A DNA stretch of 64,000 nt, taken from contig NZ_JBBHKA010000001.1 of assembly GCF_037572775.1 (NCBI RefSeq), positions 682,001 through 746,000 of the forward strand, given 5' to 3'. Made by a program: the position numbers and the translations under genes. Of this stretch, positions 23,369 through 32,374 are shown piece by piece (position 1 is the first letter of the stretch; every line of letters begins with the position of its first letter). Below the pieces are notes generated by a model, which was not told the DNA's origin, did not search any database, and was given only the letters and a program-made list of their open reading frames with translations. Origin of the DNA: Ramlibacter sp. PS4R-6. GTDB taxonomy: Bacteria > Pseudomonadota > Gammaproteobacteria > Burkholderiales > Burkholderiaceae_C.

Positions 23369-23370
23369 CC

Positions 23371-24102
23371 ATGGGATTCGGTCGATTGAAACGCGCCGCG
23401 GAGATCGCCGAGCTCCGCGCCCGCGAGTTACTGACGGGGAAGAAGGGCTCCCGGTTCGGAATCAAGGCGTCTTATCTCCATCGCGAGCGTGCAGTTTACT
23501 TCGAGGATGACGACGAATCGGTCGTGTACCAGCCGGACGTCTACATGCTTGCCGCGCACCTGGGCCGCTTGGCAGGGGCTCGTTATCTTGTCGATATCGG
23601 TTGCGGCGCCGGGCGCAAGTTGATCGAGACTGCCGAGGCTACGGGGATGGTGCCCATCGGCATCGATTGCGGCTCGAACCTTGAACGATCCCGTGCGGCG
23701 CGGCCGCATTGGCAATGGCTGGAGGTCGACCTCGAGCAGCCGGCCGGGTCCCTTCTTCCCGAAGAGGTCCTGCGGCAAGCGGTCCTGGTGTGTGCCGACG
23801 TGATCGAGCATCTCAACGATCCGACGGGCTTGGTCGGCTTACTGCGTGAATGGATGCGGGCGGCGCGCGTCGGCGTATTGACGACGCCCGAGCGCGATCT
23901 GGAATACGGCATTGGGCACCGGGGGCCGCCCCCCAACCTGCGCCATGTACGAGAGTGGAACGCGGCTGAATTGGCCAGCTACCTGCGGCTCGAGGGACTG
24001 AACGTGCCCTTCATCGGGTTGACGCGATCGAATGACCAATCCCCGCAGATGAAAACGACACTGGCCATCCTGGGACCTACGTCACCCTCGTATGACACAT
24101 GA
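23371..24102 (+). CDS. class I SAM-dependent methyltransferase
   Basis: A 243-residue protein with a Rossmann SAM-binding motif (YLVDIGCGAGRKLIE), a following acidic loop (GIDCGSNLE) and the motif VLVCADVIEHLNDPTGLV. It starts 2 bp after the GT2 gene and overlaps the next GT4 gene by 11 bp. It probably methylates a sugar of the glycan, though a lipid or small-molecule acceptor cannot be excluded. Confidence 0.82.
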   Translation: MGFGRLKRAAEIAELRARELLTGKKGSRFGIKASYLHRERAVYFEDDDESVVYQPDVYMLAAHLGRLAGARYLVDIGCGAGRKLIETAEATGMVPIGIDCGSNLERSRAARPHWQWLEVDLEQPAGSLLPEEVLRQAVLVCADVIEHLNDPTGLVGLLREWMRAARVGVLTTPERDLEYGIGHRGPPPNLRHVREWNAAELASYLRLEGLNVPFIGLTRSNDQSPQMKTTLAILGPTSPSYDT

Positions 24103-25171
24103 CGTGCTGCATGTCCTGGGGACGGCGCGTCCGGAGGGCGCGTCGATCGCGCGCATCGTTGGCTCGCTCGGAGAGTTGATCGACAAGCGTCGATTCCGGC
24201 TGCATGCGTGGTTCCTGGGGGAAGACGGCCCCTTGCGAGGCGAGCTGGAGGCCCGCGGCGTGGCAACGCGTTGTCTGGGGTGGAGTGGGGGCATCCGCGA
24301 CGTGGGTGGCGTGGTGGACTTCGTGCGCGCGCTGCGGGGGCGACGATTCGCGATCGTTCACCAACACCAGGGCGGACGAAGTGTTCGGCTTGCAGCCCGC
24401 CTTGCCGGCGATTCAAAGCTCGTATCGCATGTGCATGGGGTCGTCGACGAATCGCATCCATGGCAGCGCTCGTCGACCTCCGTGCCTTCTTGCGACCGGG
24501 TGATAGCCTGCTCCCGGTTTGTGGCTTCGCAGATCGTAGGCGCCCACGCCGTCGTCATTCACTCGGGTGTGGAGCCGCTGGCTGCGCCAGTGCCCTGCCG
24601 GAAGGAGGGCCAAGTCCTCGTGGGCGCGGCAAGCCGCATGGTGCCGAGCAAGGGCCTGGGTGTCCTCATTGACGCCGCAGGGCTGATTCTTGCAGCCGGA
24701 ATCAATGCGCGAATCGAGATCGCCGGTGACGGACCTGAGCGCGATTCACTCGAGCGCGAAGTTCGACGAAGGAATCTGACCAACGTGCGTTTTCTTGGTT
24801 GGCGAAACACCTTCGCACTCCTGCCGGGGTGGGACATCTTTGTACAGCCCTCGATTCACGAGCCGTTCGGCCTTGCGAACATCGAAGCAATGAATCACGG
24901 ACTTCCGGTCGTTGCATCGGCGACGGGCGGGATTCCTGAAATCGTGCAAAACGGCTCGACAGGATTACTTGTCGAGCCCGGCGACGCGGCTGCGCTCGCC
25001 AAGGCGATTCTTCGACTCGTCCGGGATCCGCTGTTGCGCCATCAGATGGGCGTGGCGGGCAAGCTCCGAGTTGCGGAACATTTTTCATCGGGTGCGATGG
25101 CGCGGGCGGTGTCAGGACTGTATGAAGACCTGCTGGCGCTGCCAGAGTATGTTAATGCTCGCATGAACTGA
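24092..25171 (+). CDS. family 4 glycosyltransferase
   Basis: A 359-residue GT-B retaining glycosyltransferase. The N-terminal acceptor domain begins DVLHVLGTARPEGAS and the C-terminal donor domain carries GAASRMVPSKGLGVLIDA, IAGDGPERDSLE and the EX7E motif EPFGLANIE, followed by ATGGIPEIV. It is the last gene of the first plus-strand group and faces the minus-strand GT2 gene across 59 bp with no evident terminator. Confidence 0.9.
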   Translation: MTHDVLHVLGTARPEGASIARIVGSLGELIDKRRFRLHAWFLGEDGPLRGELEARGVATRCLGWSGGIRDVGGVVDFVRALRGRRFAIVHQHQGGRSVRLAARLAGDSKLVSHVHGVVDESHPWQRSSTSVPSCDRVIACSRFVASQIVGAHAVVIHSGVEPLAAPVPCRKEGQVLVGAASRMVPSKGLGVLIDAAGLILAAGINARIEIAGDGPERDSLEREVRRRNLTNVRFLGWRNTFALLPGWDIFVQPSIHEPFGLANIEAMNHGLPVVASATGGIPEIVQNGSTGLLVEPGDAAALAKAILRLVRDPLLRHQMGVAGKLRVAEHFSSGAMARAVSGLYEDLLALPEYVNARMN

Positions 25172-25230
25172 GAGCGGCACTTCGCGCTCGCCGCGACGGC
25201 AAGTTCAATCGAGCAAGAGTACGGCGAAGT

Positions 25231-26154
25231 TCAGCGATCGCGCTCGCCGCTGGCCGCGCGTGCAGGCTGAGCAACGAGCGCGCTGCGTCGCGGCGGCGGC
25301 TCCGGCGGAACGGGGCCGGCGGCGAGGAACAGGGCGAAATGCCCGAGACCCGCGGCAAACGCGATGGCACGGCGCCACGCGGGCACGATCCGCACGCTCA
25401 CCTCTTCGCCCTGACCCCTCCAGGACCGCCGCACGCCGCAGCAGGCTTCCCAGAGGTATCTCGCGATCGCGCCGCGAAAGCGCGGCTGCTGCATCCACAG
25501 GAATGCCAGGTACGCGGTGGACGCGGAAACGCTGCGGATGTGCCTCGCCTTGAGCGTGCCGAACATCGCAGGGAACGGATGCGACACGATCGCGGCCGGG
25601 GAGTAGATGGCCCTCCACCCGCGTTCGATGAGCTCGAAGAAGGCGTAGTGCTCCTCCGCCCCGGGAATCCTCGTGCCCGCGCCGAGGCACTCGCAGAAAC
25701 CCGGCCAGTCTTCGAACACCGATCGGCGCACCGCAAGATTGGCGCCGTTGCCGATCCCGCCGAAGCAGGCGCGCTCGAACCACTGGGGAGAAGTTGAATC
25801 CACCACCCGGCGGTGCGGGCCGCAATCGTTGCTGCCCAGCGCGACGCAGAGCTTTTCCTCGGGCGTGCTTGCTTCGAAGTCCTTGATCCGGCCGGCCACG
25901 ACGGCCACGTCCAGGTCGTCGAATTCCGGCGCGAGCATGCGCAGCCAGTCCGGCCGCGCCACGGCCTCGTCATCGATCAATGCGACGAGTTCCGTCGCAC
26001 TCGCGCGCACGCCCCGGTTCCGCGCGCGACTGACCCCCGGAACGGGCTCATGCAGGTAGGACGCGCCGAAGCGCCTCGCCAAGCCCTCGGCCGGGTAGTG
26101 GCGCGGGCAGCTGTCGACCACCAAGATGTGGAAATCGGGATAGTCCAGCTCCAC
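25231..26154 (-). CDS. family 2 glycosyltransferase, N-terminus uncertain (no canonical start before strand beta-1)
   Basis: From the GTG at 26154 this is 307 residues, but the reading frame stays open upstream to 26241 and there encodes ISPFTVVICTRDRPAELERC, the normal first strand of a GT2 fold. No ATG, GTG or TTG precedes that strand; a TGA closes the frame at 26244. An ATC at 26226, or one base fewer in the six-C run at 26232-26237 (restoring a TTG start), would explain it. Catalytic segments ARNRGVRASATELVALIDDEA and the EEHYAFFELIERG motif are intact, and a hydrophobic C-terminal segment is present. Either an unusual start, a recent 5' lesion or a sequence error. Confidence 0.75.
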   Translation of the reverse strand: MELDYPDFHILVVDSCPRHYPAEGLARRFGASYLHEPVPGVSRARNRGVRASATELVALIDDEAVARPDWLRMLAPEFDDLDVAVVAGRIKDFEASTPEEKLCVALGSNDCGPHRRVVDSTSPQWFERACFGGIGNGANLAVRRSVFEDWPGFCECLGAGTRIPGAEEHYAFFELIERGWRAIYSPAAIVSHPFPAMFGTLKARHIRSVSASTAYLAFLWMQQPRFRGAIARYLWEACCGVRRSWRGQGEEVSVRIVPAWRRAIAFAAGLGHFALFLAAGPVPPEPPPRRSALVAQPARAASGERDR

Positions 26155-26335
26155 GACGGAAGCCAGGCAGCGTTCGAGCTCGGCCGGCCGGTCCCGCGTG
26201 CAGATGACAACTGTGAACGGACTGATTTGCGCCCCCCGACTTCAAGTCAGTTTAAGCCACCGCTGCCGGGGAGCGCGAGTGCGAAGTCGGTCACGCTTTC
26301 CCCCATTTCCAGCAGCTCGCGATTGAGCAGTCAGC

Positions 26336-26349
26336 CTTATTGTAATAAG
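26336..26349. promoter_or_regulatory. palindrome abutting the start codon of the initiating transferase
   Basis: CTTATT-GT-AATAAG is a perfect 14-bp inverted repeat in an AT-rich patch, ending one base before the ATG at 26350. No Shine-Dalgarno is visible between them. It lies in the divergent region between the minus-strand GT2 and the long plus-strand operon, so it may be an operator or promoter-region element controlling the operon. The regulator is not identified. Confidence 0.35.
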
Positions 26350-27423
26350 ATGTTTCAAGACATTCAAATTGTTATGGACTCAAGCTGGATCGCCCTCCTG
26401 GGCTGCACCCTCGGCTCCTTTGCACTGGCCTTCACCCTGGCGCGCTCGCCCGCCCTGGGAGCGGATTTGCCGGGCACGGGGGTGCAGCAGTGCCACGTCC
26501 GCCCGACCTCGCGTTTGGGCGGACTGGGAATCTTCCTGGCGCTGGGCGTCGCGTGCATTGCGATCGCCAACCGCGAACAGCAGGCGATCCTCGCCACGAT
26601 CCTGGTGGCCGGCGCGCCGGCGCTGGCCATCGGGTTGGTTGAAGACCTGACGCGCCGCGTGGGCGTCGCGGCTCGCCTGGCCAGCACCATTGCCGCCGGC
26701 GCGATCGCGGTGCTGTGGAGCGACACCCAATTGAGCAGTGTGCATGTCGCGCCCCTGGATGCGCTCCTGTCGCACGCCGCCATCGCCGCGCTCTTCACCG
26801 CGTTCGCGGTCGCCGGGATCGCGAATGCCATGAACATCATCGACGGTTGCCACGGCCTGGCCGGGGGAACGGCGACCATCTGCCTGCTTGGCCTGGCAAC
26901 GATTGCAGCGCAGGCCGGTGATTTCCCGCTCGCGTTCGCCGCCGTCGCCATGGCCGCCGCAGTCGGCGGGTTCCTGATCGTCAACTTCCCGTTCGGCCGC
27001 GTGTTCCTTGGCGACGGAGGCGCGTATTTCACGGGGTTCGCCATCGGCTGGATTGCGGTGCTGCTTCCCTCGAGAAATCCTTCCGTTTCGCCCTGGGCCA
27101 GCCTGCTGATTTGCGCGTACCCGGTCATCGAGGTGCTTTACAGCGTCGCGCGCCGCGCCGCACGTCGGGTGCCTGCCGTGGCCGCAGACCGGGACCACCT
27201 CCACAGCATCGTTGCGCGCCGCATCGCGCCCGCCTGGTTGCCGGGGGCGCGGCCTGACCTGCACAACGCCGCGACCTCGGTGGCCATGTGGGTCCTCGCC
27301 GGCGTGCCGGCCGTCACGGCGGTGATCGCATGGCGCCACACGGGCTGGTTGATGATGGGGACGGCAACGGCCTTCATGCTCTACCATTGCCTCTATCAGC
27401 GAGTGGTCCGTCATGAGCAGTAA
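26350..27423 (+). CDS. polyprenyl-phosphate sugar-1-phosphate transferase (WecA/MraY family), likely initiating enzyme
   Basis: A 357-residue polytopic protein of glycosyltransferase family 4 (MraY/WecA/WbpL), which transfers HexNAc-1-phosphate to undecaprenyl phosphate and starts repeat-unit assembly. Seen: [12 protein letters not shown], the acidic [21 protein letters not shown], the catalytic loop [18 protein letters not shown] and the cytoplasmic His-rich loop [12 protein letters not shown], with about ten TM segments. It heads the 26.35-48.97 kb operon and overlaps the GDP-fucose-synthase gene by 11 bp. An in-frame ATG at 26374 is an alternative start. UDP-GlcNAc or a related sugar is the likely donor. 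Confidence 0.9.
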   Translation: MFQDIQIVMDSSWIALLGCTLGSFALAFTLARSPALGADLPGTGVQQCHVRPTSRLGGLGIFLALGVACIAIANREQQAILATILVAGAPALAIGLVEDLTRRVGVAARLASTIAAGAIAVLWSDTQLSSVHVAPLDALLSHAAIAALFTAFAVAGIANAMNIIDGCHGLAGGTATICLLGLATIAAQAGDFPLAFAAVAMAAAVGGFLIVNFPFGRVFLGDGGAYFTGFAIGWIAVLLPSRNPSVSPWASLLICAYPVIEVLYSVARRAARRVPAVAADRDHLHSIVARRIAPAWLPGARPDLHNAATSVAMWVLAGVPAVTAVIAWRHTGWLMMGTATAFMLYHCLYQRVVRHEQ

Positions 27424-28390
27424 CGATCCCAAGACATTCGTCGCCGGCCACCGTGGCCTGGTGGGCTCGGCGCTCGTGCGCGCGCTGCGGGCGCGGGGTA
27501 ACGAGAACCTGGTGCTTCGCGCGCACCGCGAGCTCGACCTCACGGACCAGAAGGCCGTGATGGACTTCTTCGCGGCCGAACGTCCCCAGCACGTCTACCT
27601 GGCCGCCGCACGCGTGGGGGGCATCCTGGCGAACAACCGCTACCCGGCCGAGTTCATCTACAGCAACCTCATGGTGCAGGCGAACGTCATCCACGCGGCC
27701 CATGTGCATGGCGTGGAACGCCTGCTGTTCCTGGGCTCGAGCTGCATCTACCCGAAGCACGCCGAGCAACCGATGGCCGAAGAGGCGCTGCTGACCGGGC
27801 CGCTCGAGCCGACGAACGAACCCTATGCGGTGGCGAAGATCGCGGGCATCAAGCTGTGCGAAAGCTACAACCGCCAGTACGGGTGCGACTTCCGCAGCGT
27901 GATGCCGACCAACCTGTACGGGCCGGGCGACAACTACCACCCGGAGAACAGCCATGTGGTGCCGGCACTGATCCGGCGATTCGACGCGGCAAGGAGCCAG
28001 GACGCAGATACGGTGACGATCTGGGGCACGGGTCGCGCGATGCGGGAATTCCTGTTCGTGGACGACATGGCCGAAGCGTGCCTCCATGTCATGGCGCTGG
28101 ACAAGGCCGAGTACGAAGCGTGCACGGAGCCCATGCAAAGCCACATCAACGTCGGGTTCGGCAGCGACGTGACGATCGAGGAACTTGCCCGCAAGATCGC
28201 GACCGTCGTCGGCTACACGGGGCGCATCGTCTTCGACTCGGCGAAGCCGGACGGATCGCCGCGCAAGCTCCTCGACTCGTCGCGCATCCGGGCCATGGGA
28301 TGGCGGCCGCGCACCTCGCTCGACGAAGGCCTCGCGCAGGCGTACGCGGATTTCGCGAATCGCACCCTGGCCACCGAGCCGTGCCTGTAG
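27413..28390 (+). CDS. fcl: GDP-L-fucose synthase
   Basis: A 325-residue extended SDR: GDP-4-keto-6-deoxy-D-mannose to GDP-L-fucose by epimerisation and NADPH reduction. Landmarks are [57 protein letters not shown] with the catalytic Ser/Cys region, the YAVAKIAG YxxxK pair and [18 protein letters not shown]. Its usual partner GDP-mannose 4,6-dehydratase (gmd) is not in the window and must be elsewhere if L-fucose is made. Confidence 0.95.
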   Translation: MSSNDPKTFVAGHRGLVGSALVRALRARGNENLVLRAHRELDLTDQKAVMDFFAAERPQHVYLAAARVGGILANNRYPAEFIYSNLMVQANVIHAAHVHGVERLLFLGSSCIYPKHAEQPMAEEALLTGPLEPTNEPYAVAKIAGIKLCESYNRQYGCDFRSVMPTNLYGPGDNYHPENSHVVPALIRRFDAARSQDADTVTIWGTGRAMREFLFVDDMAEACLHVMALDKAEYEACTEPMQSHINVGFGSDVTIEELARKIATVVGYTGRIVFDSAKPDGSPRKLLDSSRIRAMGWRPRTSLDEGLAQAYADFANRTLATEPCL

Positions 28391-28420
28391 GAACGCGCCG
28401 CGACCGCTGCGCGGATTGAA

Positions 28421-29407
28421 ATGCGCCACTACCACCCCAGCCTTCGCGTGCTCGTCACCGGCGGCGCCGGATTCCTCGGCAGCCACCTGTGCGAGCGTCT
28501 CCTCGAACAGGGCCACGACGTGCTCTGCGTCGACAATTTCTTCACCGGCACGCGCAGGAACGTCGAGCCCCTGCTGGATCACCCGCGCTTCGAGCTGATG
28601 CGGCACGACGTGACTTTCCCGCTGTTCGTGGAGGTCGACCGCATCTTCAACCTGGCGTGCCCGGCGTCGCCCGTGCATTACCAGCACGACCCGGTGCAGA
28701 CCACCAAGACCAGCGTGCACGGCGCGATCAACATGCTCGGGCTGGCCAAGCGTCTGCGAGCCCGGATCTTCCAGGCCTCCACGAGCGAGGTCTACGGCAA
28801 CCCGTCGGTGCACCCGCAGCCGGAAGACTATTGGGGCAACGTGAACCCGATCGGCCCCCGCAGCTGCTACGACGAAGGCAAGCGCTGCGCCGAAACGCTG
28901 TTCTTCGATTACCACCGCCAGCACGGCCTGGACATCAAGGTCGCGCGAATCTTCAACACCTACGGTCCACGCATGCACCCCAATGACGGGCGCGTCGTGA
29001 GCAACTTCATCGTGCAGGCGCTGCAGGGGCAGGACATCACCCTCCACGGCGACGGCTCGCAGACGCGCTCGTTCTGCCACGTGTCGGACCTGCTCGAGGG
29101 CGCGTTGCGTCTGATGGAAAGCGGTCCCGACCTGCCCGGCCCGGTGAACCTGGGCAACCCCGAGGAATTCACGATTCGCCAGCTCGCCGACCTCGTGGTC
29201 CAGATGACGGGCTCGCGATCACGCATCCGCACGCTGGCGCTGCCGACCGACGACCCCCTGCAGCGGCGCCCCGACATCTCCCTGGCGCGGAAACGGCTCG
29301 ACTGGGAGCCTCGGGTGGCGCTGCGCGAAGGCCTCGTGGAGACCATCGCCTACTTCGACCGGCTGCTCGCCTCTGGTGGCGCGCGGCCGTCAGCGCCCTT
29401 ACCCTGA
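28421..29407 (+). CDS. uxs: UDP-glucuronate decarboxylase (UDP-xylose synthase)
   Basis: A 328-residue SDR that converts UDP-glucuronic acid to UDP-xylose. The sequence is strongly UXS-like: [31 protein letters not shown], the [18 protein letters not shown] segment, STSEVYGNP, catalytic YDEGKR (YxxxK), [22 protein letters not shown] and [10 protein letters not shown]. It follows fcl after 30 bp. It implies that xylose, or a derived pentose, is part of the polysaccharide. No UDP-glucose dehydrogenase is present here. Confidence 0.93.
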   Translation: MRHYHPSLRVLVTGGAGFLGSHLCERLLEQGHDVLCVDNFFTGTRRNVEPLLDHPRFELMRHDVTFPLFVEVDRIFNLACPASPVHYQHDPVQTTKTSVHGAINMLGLAKRLRARIFQASTSEVYGNPSVHPQPEDYWGNVNPIGPRSCYDEGKRCAETLFFDYHRQHGLDIKVARIFNTYGPRMHPNDGRVVSNFIVQALQGQDITLHGDGSQTRSFCHVSDLLEGALRLMESGPDLPGPVNLGNPEEFTIRQLADLVVQMTGSRSRIRTLALPTDDPLQRRPDISLARKRLDWEPRVALREGLVETIAYFDRLLASGGARPSAPLP

Positions 29408-29452
29408 AGTCATTCCGGGAGGGTGCGGCCCGCCGCCCCTCCCATTGCCAAC

Positions 29453-32374
29453 ATGTGCGGCATCGCCGGTATCTACGCCTTCCGAGCCTCGGCGCCCAGC
29501 GTCGAACGCGAGGAGCTGCGCGCCGTGCGCGACCACATGGCGCGCCGGGGACCCGACGGCAGCGGTGAGTGGTTCTCGGCCGACGGGCGCGTCGGGCTCG
29601 GACATCGAAGGCTGGCGATCATCGACCTCAGCGAGCGCGGCGCGCAGCCGATGGCGAGCGCCGACGGCAGCGTGGTGGTCAGCTTCAATGGCGAGATCTA
29701 CAACCACCGCGAACTGCGCCGCGAGCTGGAAAGCCGCGGCCGCGCCTTCCGGTCGGACTCGGACACGGAAGTGCTGCTGCACCTGTACGAGCTCGAAGGC
29801 GAGGCCATGCTCACGCGCCTGCGCGGCATGTTCGCCCTCGCGCTGTGGGACGGGCGCAAGCGCTCGATGCTGCTGGCACGGGATGCCTTCGGCATCAAGC
29901 CGCTCTACTACTCCAGCGATGGCGGGACCTTGCGCTTCGCCTCCCTGGTCAAGGCGCTGTTGCGCCCCGGCACGCCGATCGACACCGCGCCAGACCCGGC
30001 GGGCCATGTCGGCTTCTTCCTGTGGGGAAGTGTGCCGTCGCCTTGGACGCTGTACCGGGGCATCCGCGCCGTGCCCGCGGGGCACGCGCTATGGATCGGG
30101 CCGGAACAGGCCGGCCCGCCGCACCCCTTTTGCGAGGTGACCAGCATCCTCGCCGAGGCGGCCGCGAACCCCGCGCGGGGCACGCGCGATGACGCCCTGG
30201 CGGCGATCTCGGCGGCCGTGCGGGACAGCATCGCGGCGCATCACGTCTCCGACGTTCCCGTGGCAGTGTTCCTCTCTGCGGGCCTCGACTCCGCGCTCAT
30301 CGCCGCCTTGTCGGCCAACCTGGGCAGGCCGCCGCGAACCATGACGCTCGGGTTCGCGGAGTACGCGGGCACGGCGCACGACGAAGTCCCCGCCGCGGAA
30401 GCGCTCGCGCGCTCCCTGGGCACGGATCACGCGACGGTCGCGGTGCGCAAGGAAGACTTCCACGCCGAGGAGGCCCGCTTGATGGAAGCGATGGACCAGC
30501 CGTCCATCGACGGCATCAACGCCTGGTTCGTGGCCCGCGCCGCGCGGTCGGTCGGGGTGAAGGTCGCGCTGTCCGGCCTCGGGGGCGACGAGCTCTTCGC
30601 GTCCTACCCGAGCTTTCGGCAGGTCCCGCGCCTGCGAAGCTTCACCCGCCCCTTCGCCGTGGTGCCGGCCCTGGGAAAGGCGCTGCGCCGCGCAGCATCC
30701 CCGTTGCTCAAGCGCCTGACTTCCCCGAAACATGCGAGCCTCCTCGAGTACGGCCCGACACTGGGGGGGGCGTACCTGCTGCGCCGCGGCTTGCACATGC
30801 CTTGGGAGATCGAAAGCCTGCTGGAACCCGCGTTCGTGCGCGAGGGCCTGCAGAGCCTGGAGTGGGAACGGAACCTGCAGCACACGACGCGCGGCATCGC
30901 GAGCGACAGGCTCGCCGTCTCGGCCCTGGAGATGTCCTGGTACACGCGCCATCAGCTGCTCGCCGACACCGACTGGGCCAGCATGGCCCACTCGCTCGAG
31001 GTGCGGGTCCCCTTCCTCGACGTCCCGCTGCTGCGGGCAGCCGCGCCGTGGCTGGCCGCGCATCCCGGCATCACGAAGCCCGAGGTCGCTCGCGCGATCG
31101 CACCGTCCCTGGGGCAGCCCGTGCTGGAGCGGCACAAGAGCGGGTTCTCCGTGCCGGTGCGGGAGTGGGTCGCAGGCTCGGAGTCGGTCCCGGCGCGACG
31201 CGGGCTGCGCGGCTGGGCCGAGTACGTCCACCGCGCCAGCGCGCCGCGGCATGTCGAGCGTGTGCGGCGCAGCGCCGAAGGCTCGCTCGCCCTCTGGTCG
31301 CCCACCATGGCGACACCCGGCGGCGTGCAAAGCTACATGTGGCGGCTTTGGGAAGTCCTCATGGGCGTTTGCGGAAGCGCCTCGGCGCCGCGGGGAGTGT
31401 GCCTGCAGGACGAGCCCGAGCAGTTGGCACGTTGGGACAACCCGTCCCCGGCGCGGCCGGCCGGCGCGGCGGGCCACAAGTGGCGCTTCGTGCGCTACGC
31501 CCTGGGCCGTCAGGGTCGCGCCCGGGTGGTGATCGTCGGGCACGTGAACCAGGCACCTGTCGCGTGGATCGCCTGGCGGCTGTCGCTCATCCGGCAGTAC
31601 ATCGTCATCCTGCACGGCATCGAGGCCTGGCGCCGCTTGACGCCGCTTCGCCGACTGGCCGTGCGCGACGCCCACGCGGTGGTCGCCACGACAAGTTACA
31701 GCGCCGTGGCCTGCGCCCGCGCAAATGCCCTGTCCGGCCACAACTTCCGCATCGTCCCGCTGTGCGCGGAACCGGTCCCCGCCGCGCCCGACCCGAGATT
31801 CGCCCTGGATGGGGCTTTCCGGATCCTGTTCGTGGCGCGCCTGTCGCGCGTGGAAAGGTACAAGGGCCTCGAAACCCTGACGGCGGCGGTGAGCCTACTC
31901 GTGCGCGAGCGCGGCATTCCCGCCAAGCTGCATGTCGTGGGCGACGGTGACGACATGGCCCGGCTCCAGGAAGTGGCGCGGGACCACGGGCTCACTTCCG
32001 ACTCCGTGCACTTCCACGGCCGGCTGTCCGATGCGCAGCTACAGGCCGCGTATGCATCGGCCCACGTGTTCTCCATGCCCAGCGAAAAGGAAGGCTTCGG
32101 CATCGTTTTCCTGGAAGCGATGCGGCGTGGCGTGGCGTGCATCGGCGGCGCGCACGGCGGCACGCCCGAGGTCTTCGAGGACGGCCGCGAGGGAATGCTG
32201 GTGCCCCATGGCGACTGCGAGCTGCTCGCGCAGAGGCTGGAAGCGCTCGCCACGGACGATGCCCTGCGCGAGCGCCTGGCCCGTGCTGGACAGGCCCGGT
32301 TCGAGCGCAGCTACACGTTCCCGATCTTCCAGCAGCGTTGGGCCGAACTCCTGGAACGCCATGCCCAGGCCTGA
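29453..32374 (+). CDS. in-frame fusion: asparagine synthetase-type amidotransferase + GT4 glycosyltransferase
   Basis: One 973-residue frame with two complete enzymes. Residues 1 to about 595 are glutamine-hydrolysing asparagine synthetase: the MCGIAGIY start (Cys2 nucleophile), RRGPDGSG, GHRRLAIIDLS, FNGEIYN, the PPi loop FLSAGLDSA and SGLGGDELFASY. Residues about 605-973 are a GT4 glycosyltransferase: SPTMATPGGVQSYMWRLWE, LFVARLSRVERYKGLET, VVGDGDDMARL and the EX7E-like EKEGFGIVFLEAM. No stop or start signal separates them. The ATG at 29453 is chosen because Cys must be residue 2. In such loci AsnB-like enzymes probably amidate uronic acids. It overlaps the ABC gene by 14 bp. Natural fusion or lost stop codon are both possible. 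Confidence 0.88.
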   Translation: MCGIAGIYAFRASAPSVEREELRAVRDHMARRGPDGSGEWFSADGRVGLGHRRLAIIDLSERGAQPMASADGSVVVSFNGEIYNHRELRRELESRGRAFRSDSDTEVLLHLYELEGEAMLTRLRGMFALALWDGRKRSMLLARDAFGIKPLYYSSDGGTLRFASLVKALLRPGTPIDTAPDPAGHVGFFLWGSVPSPWTLYRGIRAVPAGHALWIGPEQAGPPHPFCEVTSILAEAAANPARGTRDDALAAISAAVRDSIAAHHVSDVPVAVFLSAGLDSALIAALSANLGRPPRTMTLGFAEYAGTAHDEVPAAEALARSLGTDHATVAVRKEDFHAEEARLMEAMDQPSIDGINAWFVARAARSVGVKVALSGLGGDELFASYPSFRQVPRLRSFTRPFAVVPALGKALRRAASPLLKRLTSPKHASLLEYGPTLGGAYLLRRGLHMPWEIESLLEPAFVREGLQSLEWERNLQHTTRGIASDRLAVSALEMSWYTRHQLLADTDWASMAHSLEVRVPFLDVPLLRAAAPWLAAHPGITKPEVARAIAPSLGQPVLERHKSGFSVPVREWVAGSESVPARRGLRGWAEYVHRASAPRHVERVRRSAEGSLALWSPTMATPGGVQSYMWRLWEVLMGVCGSASAPRGVCLQDEPEQLARWDNPSPARPAGAAGHKWRFVRYALGRQGRARVVIVGHVNQAPVAWIAWRLSLIRQYIVILHGIEAWRRLTPLRRLAVRDAHAVVATTSYSAVACARANALSGHNFRIVPLCAEPVPAAPDPRFALDGAFRILFVARLSRVERYKGLETLTAAVSLLVRERGIPAKLHVVGDGDDMARLQEVARDHGLTSDSVHFHGRLSDAQLQAAYASAHVFSMPSEKEGFGIVFLEAMRRGVACIGGAHGGTPEVFEDGREGMLVPHGDCELLAQRLEALATDDALRERLARAGQARFERSYTFPIFQQRWAELLERHAQA

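Noticed and set aside
26155-26349. A second small gene between GT2 and the initiating transferase
   Set aside because: No frame has a start and a convincing composition. The region holds the lost GT2 N-terminus and an AT-rich promoter-like patch.
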